Of a stretch of DNA of 59,517 nucleotides, positions 52,482-59,517 are shown piece after piece. Made by a program: the position numbers and the translations under genes. How positions within the stretch are numbered: the stretch's first letter is position 1; each line of letters begins with the position of its first letter. Below the pieces are notes generated by a model, which saw only the letters and a list, made by a program, of their open reading frames with translations, was not told the origin of the DNA and ran no database searches. This stretch comes from JBCBJZ01 sp038522635 (lineage in GTDB: Bacteria > Pseudomonadota > Alphaproteobacteria > Rhizobiales > Hyphomicrobiaceae), in contig JBCBJZ010000003.1 in NCBI GenBank assembly GCA_038522635.1, positions 1 through 59,517 of the forward strand. The letters are read 5' to 3'.

Positions 52482-54014
52482 TCACGTGGACCAAGCGTGA
52501 TCGATGTAGCGTGCGCCGTCTGCCAAGTTGAAATGGCTCAAGTGATACGTGCGCGCGCCATCGGGCGTGACGGCCTGCGTCACCGTTCGGTTCCACGCGG
52601 GTGGCGCGGGCGCGCCCGCACCGACGTAGGCACTGGCACTGGCACTGGCACTGGCAAACGCTTCGCGCAGAACTCGCCCGTCGACGCCAGCCCCGATGTT
52701 GGCCTCGGTGCCAGCCTCGATGTCGTGGCCCAGCAACGCCATCACGGTTGGCGCGATATCGACGAGGCCCGCCGGCGTGTCGATGTGCGCACAGGCGAAC
52801 GCCTTGCCCGCGAGCACCAGCACGTTGGACATCTCCTGACGGCTCAAACCGCCGTGGCAGCCCCCGCCGATCGGATAGCCCGCGTCATGCGTCGTCATCC
52901 CGTAAAAGCCATGCGCGTTGGCGCTCTCATCGCCCGCGCACACGAAGGCGATGTCCGGCGCGTGCGGGTGGTCGATGAAAACATCGGCGAGCGTGAACGT
53001 GCCGGCGTGGGTTGAACGCGTGAAGAGCGGCCCGGCGAACGCTTGGCCTTGCCACCACGCGATGAGCGCGCGCTCAAGCTGCGTGCGCTTTGCCTCATCT
53101 GGCGTGCGCAGCCAGAAGCCGCCCGCGTTATCGCCCACCACCACCACGTCGATGCCCGGTCCAGGCTGCCCCGCAGCCGCAAAGCCCGCATCCTGCAACC
53201 GTGCGACAAGGTCGAGCGGCGCACCGCGCAACGTGATCTGTCCGTGGTCCGATAGCGCGATGATCGACAGCGCCCCCTCGTCGAGCGCCGCACGATGGTG
53301 AGCGATCAAACGCGCCAACATCTGATCGGCATGCGCGATCGCCACGCGTGCATCCTCACTGCCGATGCCGCGAAAATGGAACGTCTCATCGGGCTCGTTC
53401 AACCAGAGCAGCATGACGTCCGGCGCATGCACCGGCTCGACGTAACCGAGGTAGGCATCGACCGCCCACCGCGTCCATGCGCGTGCTGGCAAACTGAAAG
53501 CGGGCATCGGGCCGACGGCTTGCGTTATCGCAGCCAACGCACCTTCGGGCACCGTCGCTTCCGGCCGACGCATGGCCAGGCGAAAGCGCCCCGTCGTCGC
53601 CGCGTCATGGTGAATGAGGCGCCCGCCGCCGGGCGTACCAGCACTTAGCGAGGCATAGCTGCGGCCGACCCGCGCAAGCCGCTCGCTCAACGTGGCCCGC
53701 GCCAACAAACGACCACCCGTGCGCAGCGCTGCCGCCTCCAATGCAACGTCATCTTGTGTGTTCAAAACCGCGTCAGGGCATAACGCGGGCGCCATCAGTT
53801 TATTGGCCATGATGCCGTGGCCGCGCGGCCAGCAACCGGTGGCTAGCGTGGATTGCGCGACCCGCGTCTCAGACAGAAAAACGCTGCGCATGTTGGTGTA
53901 GCGCGCGCCTTTTGACGCCAATGAGCACAGCGTTGGCATGAGCTCTGGCGTCACGCATTCAGGGCGTAAAGCATCGAACACCACGATCAGAACACGGTTT
54001 GACAACGATTCCAT
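52482..54014 (-). CDS. Alkaline-phosphatase-superfamily (phosphodiesterase/nucleotide pyrophosphatase-like) protein
   Basis: The product has 510 residues. The first metal site and the nucleophile are recognisable: VLIVVFDALRPECVTPELMP and RSVFLSETRVAQSTLATGCW (Thr/Ser nucleophile), then WLNEPDETFHFRGIGSEDAR, the second metal set IIALSDHGQITLRG (D-H) and HGGLSRQEMSNVLVLAG. It is most like type-I phosphodiesterase/phosphonoacetate hydrolase members. No signal peptide. Near residue 455 a serine-alanine run (ASASASASA) comes from a hexanucleotide repeat. No clear Shine-Dalgarno for ATG 54014. Confidence 0.88.
   Translation of the reverse strand: MESLSNRVLIVVFDALRPECVTPELMPTLCSLASKGARYTNMRSVFLSETRVAQSTLATGCWPRGHGIMANKLMAPALCPDAVLNTQDDVALEAAALRTGGRLLARATLSERLARVGRSYASLSAGTPGGGRLIHHDAATTGRFRLAMRRPEATVPEGALAAITQAVGPMPAFSLPARAWTRWAVDAYLGYVEPVHAPDVMLLWLNEPDETFHFRGIGSEDARVAIAHADQMLARLIAHHRAALDEGALSIIALSDHGQITLRGAPLDLVARLQDAGFAAAGQPGPGIDVVVVGDNAGGFWLRTPDEAKRTQLERALIAWWQGQAFAGPLFTRSTHAGTFTLADVFIDHPHAPDIAFVCAGDESANAHGFYGMTTHDAGYPIGGGCHGGLSRQEMSNVLVLAGKAFACAHIDTPAGLVDIAPTVMALLGHDIEAGTEANIGAGVDGRVLREAFASASASASAYVGAGAPAPPAWNRTVTQAVTPDGARTYHLSHFNLADGARYIDHAWST
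52629..52656. repeat. Hexanucleotide microsatellite (GGCACT)n inside the phosphatase-family gene
   Basis: Four and two-thirds perfect units of GGCACT. On the coding strand this gives TGCCAG/AGTGCC units read as alternating Ala-Ser. Length change would be in frame. Confidence 0.92.
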
Positions 54015-54082
54015 ATGTTGACGTGGCGCTCCCGGACGGCTTGGCTAGGCGTGCAGCGTGCGACATCAAGGCAAGGTTGTGC

Positions 54083-54131
54083 TTGCTTCTGGTCGCAGCG
54101 TTGTTTAATTTTGAGATCGCTGGTCTCAAAA
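54083..54131 (+). promoter_or_regulatory. Promoter and palindromic operator of the TRAP operon
   Basis: TTGCTT (54083-54088) and TAATTT (54106-54111) are 17 bases apart. Overlapping the expected transcription start is an inverted repeat, TTTTGAGA (54109-54116) and TCTCAAAA (54124-54131), seven bases apart. It lies 60 bases before dctP, between two divergent genes. An IclR regulator encoded at the end of the operon is the obvious candidate to bind it. Confidence 0.6.
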
Positions 54132-54190
54132 AATGACGTAATGCGCACCAGCGTCTTGAACTCGAACGTGCTTCTTGGAGGAACACGCCC

Positions 54191-55426
54191 ATGACGAAGG
54201 TCTTTGATAAGATATCGCATATCTCGCGACGCGACCTGATGAAGGTTGCTGGTCGCTTTGGGTGGTCATCCACCCTCCTGGCCGCCGCCGGCATGACCGG
54301 TGTGATGAGCGCCGCCGATCTCGCCAACGCTGCGAACTCAACCTACAAAAAACGCTTCAAGAAGCAGCCGAAATTCAAGCTGAAGTTCGGCGCCGCCGGC
54401 TTCAACGAGCGCAACGTGCTGATCGAGCGCTCGGGCGTCCTTCAGTTCACGCAAGACCTGGAAGAGCGCACCGACGGTGAAATCCAGATCGAGTTCATCG
54501 GCTCGAACCAGATCTGTGGTCAGCTCAACTGCGTGAAGAAGACCCAGCAGGGCATCATCGACATCTACGCCGCCTCGACGCAGAACTCGGCCGGTGGCGC
54601 GCCCTACCTGAACGTCCTCGACTACGCGTACATGTTCCCGACCCGCGCGTCGCAGTACTACTTCTTGTATCACCCGCTCAGCCAGAAAGTGCTGCGCGAT
54701 CCCATGCGCAAACGCCACGGCATCGAGTTCCTGTTCAGCCACGCGGAACTGCGCGGCATTCAGCTCGGCCTGAAGTGGAAAGATAAGCCGCTCGTGACCA
54801 GCGTCACGCAGCTTGCTGGTTCTAAAAACCGCGTCACGGGCACACAGCTCGGCCGCATCGCCATGAACCTGATGAAGCTGAACCCGACGCCGATCGCATG
54901 GGAAGAAACGCTGGACGGCCTCAAGCAGGGCCTTATCGACGGCGCTGAAACCTGGGCTTCGGCTGTGGCTTACGCCAACATGTCGCCGGTGGTTTCGCAG
55001 TGCATCGACCTTGAGTTCTTCTGCGGCACCGAGCACACCGCCATGAACGGTAAGACGTTCGACAAACTGGGCGGCACGCTGCAGGACGCTGTGATGGAAT
55101 CGGCTTACCTGAGCCAAGTCCACGTCCAGGCTGCCAACGAAGCGGCCCTGGTCAACACGGTCGGCTTCTCGAACCCGCAGCACCCGAACACGATCTTCGC
55201 GAAAAACAACGTGCGGGTGTCGTTCCTTTCGGCTGCAGCGAAAAAAGAAGCCGAAGAGATGTGCTCACCGGAGTTCCAGCCCAAGCCGTGGGAATCCTGG
55301 CGCGAGCGGATCAACGGCTGGTCCGGTGGTCAAGACACCTACAAGCTCATCTACGATTGCGCACGCGAGATCCCGCGCAACACGCTCGCCGAAAATGTCG
55401 AGCCGCGTCGTTGGTGGAAAGGCTAA
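54191..55426 (+). CDS. dctP: TRAP transporter substrate-binding protein (DctP family)
   Basis: The product has 411 residues. A twin-arginine-like export signal (SRRDLMKVAGRFGWSSTLLA, R13-R14) precedes the periplasmic binding protein. The DctP fold is shown by FTQDLEERTDGEIQIEFIGS, QGIIDIYAAS, the NVLDYAYMFPTRASQYYFL segment, MNLMKLNPTPIAWEETLDGL with the usual carboxylate-binding region, and GLIDGAETWASAVAYANM. The carboxylate ligand cannot be read off. GAGG precedes the start (CTTGGAGGAACACGCCC). A terminator hairpin follows the gene and dctQM come 435 bases later. Confidence 0.93.
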   Translation: MTKVFDKISHISRRDLMKVAGRFGWSSTLLAAAGMTGVMSAADLANAANSTYKKRFKKQPKFKLKFGAAGFNERNVLIERSGVLQFTQDLEERTDGEIQIEFIGSNQICGQLNCVKKTQQGIIDIYAASTQNSAGGAPYLNVLDYAYMFPTRASQYYFLYHPLSQKVLRDPMRKRHGIEFLFSHAELRGIQLGLKWKDKPLVTSVTQLAGSKNRVTGTQLGRIAMNLMKLNPTPIAWEETLDGLKQGLIDGAETWASAVAYANMSPVVSQCIDLEFFCGTEHTAMNGKTFDKLGGTLQDAVMESAYLSQVHVQAANEAALVNTVGFSNPQHPNTIFAKNNVRVSFLSAAAKKEAEEMCSPEFQPKPWESWRERINGWSGGQDTYKLIYDCAREIPRNTLAENVEPRRWWKG

Positions 55427-55861
55427 GCCGCGAGGCTTTGCACAAGAGGGCGGGATCGCAAGGTCCCGCCCTTTCTGCCTTAACGCAACGCTCAACTTTC
55501 GCGTGAACGAGCCGGGCAAACGCGCCAGCATCTTCGCGCTTATGGAAGCCTCGTCAGCGCCGTCCAGCTGACCGCACATGATGCGCAGGCGATGGCGGGT
55601 TGGCGAGAATCGAAGCGAACCATCAGGACGAACGACCACAGGGGAAGCGGCTACGCCATTTATCTTTTCAAATGCGCGCGGGTCGCCACTACGAACAGAC
55701 GACCAAAAATAAGCATCCACGGGCCGCAGGCGATTTTCGTAACGGCATGCTCTTCAGCGGCAATCGGCGATGGCGCATCTCGTACGGCGCCAGGCGGCCA
55801 AAGGCGGAAGAGACGAAAGATGGATGCCTAGGGTTAGGGAACGGCCAACGGGGAGCATGCC
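55427..55861. other. dctP-dctQ intergenic region
   Basis: 435 bases. A hairpin terminator lies at 55447-55476. The remaining 380 bases show no supportable gene; weak open frames exist on both strands (for example minus strand 55720 downwards), with no ribosome-binding site or known motif. Confidence 0.45.
55447..55476 (+). terminator. Terminator/attenuator hairpin after dctP
   Basis: AGGGCGGGA (55447-55455) and TCCCGCCCT (55464-55472) form a perfect nine-pair stem with an eight-base loop, followed by TTTCT. It lies 20 bases past the dctP stop, and is placed to give the binding protein more message than the permeases. Confidence 0.75.
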
Positions 55862-56392
55862 ATGTGGCTGCTTAGATTGATTGACAATAACATCGAGCGA
55901 GCGATCATATTGGTCAGCTACGTGGCGATGGCAGGTATCATTTTCGTCGAGGTGATCCGTCGCTTCGTCCTTAACGAGCAGGCTCCATGGTCGACCACCA
56001 TCCCGGTCTACTTGTTCCTCTGGATCGTGTGGTTCGGCTGCTCGTATAACGTGAAAATCCGAGCACATCTGAGCTTCGATGAAATCCGCACCAAGCTGCC
56101 GCGGACGGGCCAGTTCCTGTGCCTGATGCTAGACGCAGTGTTGTGGATCGTCTTCTCCGGCATCGTCGTCTACTACACAGCACAGCAGGTTCAACTTGCC
56201 CGCGATAACTTCGCGATCGTGCAAGGCACCGACGACGTGCTGCAGTGGTGGTTCTATATCGCGACACCGCTCGCGTTTTGCCTGTTGATCTTCCGTGTCC
56301 TCCAGAACGTCTACGCGGATGTGAAAGCCTACCGTAGCGGAGCGCCGCTTGCGGTCCAGGTCGGCATCTTTGGCGATGAAGGGAGCGCATGA
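55862..56392 (+). CDS. dctQ: TRAP transporter small permease (DctQ family)
   Basis: The product has 176 residues with four predicted membrane helices (around 15-33, 50-68, 92-112 and 130-150). FVEVIRRFVLNEQAPWSTTI plus PVYLFLWIVWFGCSY is the DctQ signature, and RAHLSFDEI follows as in the family. It forms the membrane complex with DctM. GGGGAG precedes the ATG. Its stop overlaps the dctM start (ATGA). Confidence 0.93.
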   Translation: MWLLRLIDNNIERAIILVSYVAMAGIIFVEVIRRFVLNEQAPWSTTIPVYLFLWIVWFGCSYNVKIRAHLSFDEIRTKLPRTGQFLCLMLDAVLWIVFSGIVVYYTAQQVQLARDNFAIVQGTDDVLQWWFYIATPLAFCLLIFRVLQNVYADVKAYRSGAPLAVQVGIFGDEGSA

Positions 56393-57828
56393 TGGACGGC
56401 TATGGTATTCTCGCGATCTCCGCGGCGGTCACGGTCCTGTTCATTCTGGGCGTGCCGATCTTCCTGGTTATCGGATTTTGGGTCGTTGGTGTTTCGCTCC
56501 TGATCGACTTCACGCTCGCCAACCTGGGCGTGACGCTGTTTGAGAGCATGAACTTTTTCGGCCTGCTCGCGCTGCCGCTTTTCATCCTGACGGGTGACTT
56601 GATCAAGGGCGCGGGCATCGCGAAACGACTGTCCGATTTCGCGTATTCATGCTTGGGCTGGCTGCGTGGCGGGCTTGGCATGGCCTCGCTCGGCGCTTGC
56701 GGGCTCTTCGCGGCGATCTCGGGGTCGAACTCGGCGACCACCGCGACGATCGGTTCGATCATGCACCCTGAAATGCGCAAAGGGGGGTATGACACCAACT
56801 TCGCGGCCGCCACCGTGGCCGCCGGTGGCACCGTCGGCATCATCATCCCGCCGTCGATCATCTTCATCGTCTACGGCTTCCTGATGAACCTGTCGATTTC
56901 CGACCTGTTCATCGGTGGCCTACTGCCAGGTATCATGATGATCCTGGGGATGCAGTTCATCTGCTGGGTGATCTGCCAGTGGAACGGATGGGGTCACCTG
57001 ATCGACATCCGGCTGGGCCGCATCATCAAGACCGGCATCGGCGCCTGGCTTGGCTTCGGCGCGATCATCCTGGTGATCTGGGGCATCTACTCGGGCAAGT
57101 TCTCACCGACTGAAGCGGCCGGCGTGACGGCGGGCTTCTGCGCGATCGTGGGGCTGCTGTTCTTCCCGATCTACCGTATGATCCACGGTGCAACGCTACG
57201 TGAACAGGGCATTCCGGTTTGGTCGTCCAAAGTTGACCCGGCCGAACTGCCTTCCGAGCAGTACAGCGACCGCATGGGCGTCATGGAGCGCCTGATCATC
57301 CCGGGCTTCGGCCCTAAGGAGTTGCCTGAGCTGATCATGCGCTCCGGGCAGATCACCGGCGTGCTAGCACCGCTCATCGCGATTTCGGTTGTGATGCAGC
57401 AGATCCTGACGCTGCTCGGCGCCAAGGACGTGGTGACGCAATTCATCCAGTCGCTGGGTGGGTACTACGCGGTGCTGTTTGCGTGCATGGCGATCGTGTT
57501 GATGGCGGGCACCATCCTGGAAAGCTTGCCCAACACGATCATTTTCGCACCGATCCTTGCGCCCATCGCGGCGCAGACGGGGATTGACCCGATCCACTTT
57601 GCGGTCGTGTTCCTGATCGGCGACGCTATCGGCTTCATCACGCCGCCCTACGGCCTCAACCTCTACGTGGCCAGCGGGATCACCGGCATTCCCTACTTCC
57701 GATTGCTCTACTATACGATGCCCTACTTCTTCGCCTTGATGGTGGTTTGGATCATCGTTGCGGTCTTCCCGTTCTTCTCGAAAGTCCTCTTGACGGGAAT
57801 CGCAGGGGCAGGTGTCTTCCAGCAGTAA
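56389..57828 (+). CDS. dctM: TRAP transporter large permease (DctM family)
   Basis: The product has 479 residues and about 12 membrane segments. Family motifs: FFGLLALPLFILTGDLIKGA, GMASLGACGLFAAISGSNSA followed by TTATIGSIMHPEM, and GGTVGIIIPPSIIFIVYGFL; in the second half VVFLIGDAIGFITPPYGLNL. A hydrophilic loop of about 60 residues (MIHGATLREQGIPVWSSKVD) in the middle makes it longer than the usual 430. It starts inside the dctQ stop codon. IclR regulator follows 208 bases later. Confidence 0.94.
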   Translation: MMDGYGILAISAAVTVLFILGVPIFLVIGFWVVGVSLLIDFTLANLGVTLFESMNFFGLLALPLFILTGDLIKGAGIAKRLSDFAYSCLGWLRGGLGMASLGACGLFAAISGSNSATTATIGSIMHPEMRKGGYDTNFAAATVAAGGTVGIIIPPSIIFIVYGFLMNLSISDLFIGGLLPGIMMILGMQFICWVICQWNGWGHLIDIRLGRIIKTGIGAWLGFGAIILVIWGIYSGKFSPTEAAGVTAGFCAIVGLLFFPIYRMIHGATLREQGIPVWSSKVDPAELPSEQYSDRMGVMERLIIPGFGPKELPELIMRSGQITGVLAPLIAISVVMQQILTLLGAKDVVTQFIQSLGGYYAVLFACMAIVLMAGTILESLPNTIIFAPILAPIAAQTGIDPIHFAVVFLIGDAIGFITPPYGLNLYVASGITGIPYFRLLYYTMPYFFALMVVWIIVAVFPFFSKVLLTGIAGAGVFQQ

Positions 57829-58035
57829 CTGTAAGACATGCGCATCCTGTGTCGGTGCGGTTCTTCGTGGATCGCACGGCATCGCGCGTAAACAGAAAGC
57901 CGTTTTGCTGAGATCGGCGGTCATCGGGCCTGAATCGCGGTGCCTTCAGGCGACCGATGCACTGTCCGACTGAAACCGAGGGTGCGGCCCGCTACGTGGA
58001 TCGCCCCTCCAGCACGCGGCTCCCGTGGGAGTGCG

Positions 58036-58836
58036 ATGGGCGAGGACGCCGTCGAAAATGATGCCGTGGAGCCCTTGGACGTCACCGGTCGTGCGTCGAC
58101 CGGGGTCCGCTCCATCGTGATCCTGGAGGTGCTGGCCCGGGCCGGCACCCCCCTCACCGCTACCGAAATCAACGATACGCTCGGCCTGCCGAAGGCGACG
58201 ATCCATCGCCTGTGCCAACGCCTCGAGCAGGAACGCCTGATCGAGCGCGACATGGATGGCAAGCGCTACATGCCAGCGCGGCGGCTGGCAGCGCTCGCCC
58301 GCGGCACGATGCAGTTCGCCGTCTTCCGGCAGACCCGTCACGCCGTGCTTGACCGACTGTCGAAGGCGGTCGGCGAAACATGCAACATCACCGTTCCTGA
58401 AAAAGACGGGATGCTTTACCTCGACCGGGTTGAAACGCGCTGGCCCTTGCGCATGCAAATCCCGATCGAAGGGCGGGTGCCATTCCACGCCACCGCGAGC
58501 GGCAAACTCTACCTGAGCAGCCTGCGCCGCACTCAGCGCGAGCGCCTCATCCGTAACCTGTCACTTGAGCCGCTGGCGCCCAACACGATCGTTGACGTCG
58601 AGGCGCTGATGGAAGCGACCGATCAAATCGCCCGCCAGAAGTACGGCACTGACGACCAGGAGTTCGTGGCCGGGATGACCGCGATTGCTGTGCCGGTGCT
58701 CGATGAGGATGGGCGGTTCGCCGCGACGCTGGCGATCCACGGACCGATGCAGCGCATGAACCTGGAACAGGCGCTTGAGCACCTCGATCGCCTGCGCGAG
58801 GCCGCAAGTGACCTGCGCGAGGTGATGATCGGTTAG
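58036..58836 (+). CDS. IclR-family transcriptional regulator
   Basis: The product has 266 residues. An N-terminal winged helix-turn-helix (about 20-80, LEVLARAGTPLTATEINDTL then GLPKATIHRLCQRLEQERLI) is followed by the IclR effector domain (about 95-260; FHATASGKLYLSSLRR, GMTAIAVPVLDEDGRFAATL). IclR proteins usually respond to a small carboxylate. Its place after dctPQM suggests it controls the transporter. ATG 58036 has GGGAG upstream; the open frame begins at 57940. Confidence 0.92.
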   Translation: MGEDAVENDAVEPLDVTGRASTGVRSIVILEVLARAGTPLTATEINDTLGLPKATIHRLCQRLEQERLIERDMDGKRYMPARRLAALARGTMQFAVFRQTRHAVLDRLSKAVGETCNITVPEKDGMLYLDRVETRWPLRMQIPIEGRVPFHATASGKLYLSSLRRTQRERLIRNLSLEPLAPNTIVDVEALMEATDQIARQKYGTDDQEFVAGMTAIAVPVLDEDGRFAATLAIHGPMQRMNLEQALEHLDRLREAASDLREVMIG

Positions 58837-58901
58837 GTTGGTTCGGCGTCGCGGCTACCACTTCGCAGCTGTCGCCACGTTGCCCCTTACCCTGTCGCCC
58901 C

Positions 58902-59517
58902 TCATTGGATGAAGGGGTTCGATGCCCGCTCCTGGCCGATGGTGCTCGCCGGGCCATGGCCGCAAATGAACGTGTAATCGTCACCAAGCGGCAGCACCTT
59001 GGTTTTGATGGCGCTGATCAACGCCTGCGTGTCGCCGTAGGGGAAGTCCGTGCGACCGACCGAGCCGGCGAACAGCACATCGCCCATCAAGATGAACTTC
59101 GCTGCGTGTTGCACCATCACGACGGACCCCGGAGAGTGGCCAGGGCAGTGCAGCACGTCAAAGGCGTGGCCCGCGATCCGCAGGTCATCGCCCTCCTGCA
59201 ACCAGCGATCCGGCTTGACGTTGCGGGCATCCATGATGCCGAACTGAGGGGCGTGCGTCTCGAGGCTATCCAACAGGAACGCATCGTCGCGATGGGGGCC
59301 CTCGATGCTGACGTTGAGGCGTTCGCGCAATTCGTCAGCGCCGGCCGCATGGTCGATATGGCCATGCGTCAGCACGATTTTCTCGACCGTGATCCCGGTC
59401 TTCTCGATCGCTTCCATAATGCGGTCCACATCCCCGCCGGGATCCACAACCGCACCCACCTTCGATCCATCATCCCAGACGAGCGTGCAATTCTGCTGCA
59501 GCGGCGTGACCGGGACG
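58902..59517 (-). CDS. MBL-fold hydrolase (glyoxalase II-like, YcbL type), N-terminus beyond the window
   Basis: The frame is open through the window edge (VPVTPLQQNCTLVWDDGSK upstream of the ATG at 59459), matching the start of YcbL-type proteins (PVTPFQQNC...), so only a few N-terminal residues are missing. The zinc site HxHxDH is THGHIDHAAGADEL; further ligands are in HCPGHSPGSVVMVQH, MGDVLFAGSVGRTDFPYGD and ICGHGPAST. It may hydrolyse glutathione thioesters or related compounds. It converges on the IclR gene, 65 bases away. Confidence 0.92.
   Translation of the reverse strand, partial: VPVTPLQQNCTLVWDDGSKVGAVVDPGGDVDRIMEAIEKTGITVEKIVLTHGHIDHAAGADELRERLNVSIEGPHRDDAFLLDSLETHAPQFGIMDARNVKPDRWLQEGDDLRIAGHAFDVLHCPGHSPGSVVMVQHAAKFILMGDVLFAGSVGRTDFPYGDTQALISAIKTKVLPLGDDYTFICGHGPASTIGQERASNPFIQ

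Noticed and set aside
55265..55720. 151-residue minus-strand frame in the dctP-dctQ gap
   Set aside because: It runs into the 3' end of dctP, crosses the terminator hairpin and has no motif or ribosome-binding site.

Overview
The window is high-GC chromosomal DNA with alphaproteobacterial gene content. The order rpsA-sppA-ihfB-lapA-trpF-trpB-trpA-accD, and later SDHAF4-like (DUF1674)-htpX-rsmB-heparinase-purH, is what I know from Hyphomicrobiales (Rhizobiales) and relatives. The 1.6-kb-residue NAD-glutamate dehydrogenase, the DctPQM TRAP transporter and a Tat-exported SoxC/SorA-like enzyme fit the same group. I cannot name the species.

Layout. 1-8.4 kb (+): ribosomal protein S1 (5'-truncated by the window), SppA, IHF beta, LapA-like, trpF, trpB, trpA, accD. 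8.6-11.2 kb (+): pentonate dehydratase of the IlvD/Edd family and pyrF. 11.3-16.7 kb (mostly -): methyltransferase and acyl-CoA ligase pair, FAH-family hydrolase, a J-domain protein (+), two uncharacterised proteins. 16.9-18.6 kb (+): enoyl-CoA hydratase, exported LamG/DUF1080-like protein. 18.7-22.4 kb (-): two TadG-like von Willebrand A proteins around an extensin-like protein. 22.8-31.2 kb: SDHAF4-like (-), then htpX, rsmB, heparinase-family protein and purH (+). 31.2-36.1 kb (-): NAD-glutamate dehydrogenase. 36.3-44.1 kb (+): AhpD-like protein, an 854-residue TPR-like protein, an orphan ParA-like ATPase, tRNA-Gly (-), ProX-like deacylase, CnoX-like thioredoxin, Lon-substrate-domain protein, UPF0434. 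44.6-54 kb: SoxC/SorA-like enzyme, several small genes, alpha/beta hydrolase (-), cytochrome c' and a membrane protein (-), a bacterial SABATH-type methyltransferase coupled to a DUF3291 protein (+), an alkaline-phosphatase-superfamily enzyme (-). 54.2-58.8 kb (+): TRAP transporter dctPQM with an IclR regulator. The window ends inside an MBL-fold hydrolase (-).

Three patterns stand out. First, three families of palindromic intergenic repeats (called A, B and C here) recur at least fifteen times, almost always at gene 3' ends, and their edge is very often the TAG stop codon of the adjoining gene. They look like REP/BIME-type elements that double as transcript ends. Classical hairpin-plus-T terminators are seen only twice. 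Second, several housekeeping enzymes carry long low-complexity tails: lysine/alanine-rich, histone H1-like N-termini on both tryptophan synthase subunits and RsmB, and long acidic or mixed C-terminal tails on AccD and the heparinase-family protein. Third, a few loci look under-described: the plant-like SABATH methyltransferase with DUF3291, and the TPR-ParA pair.

All gene calls are from reading the translations and motifs. No database search was run.
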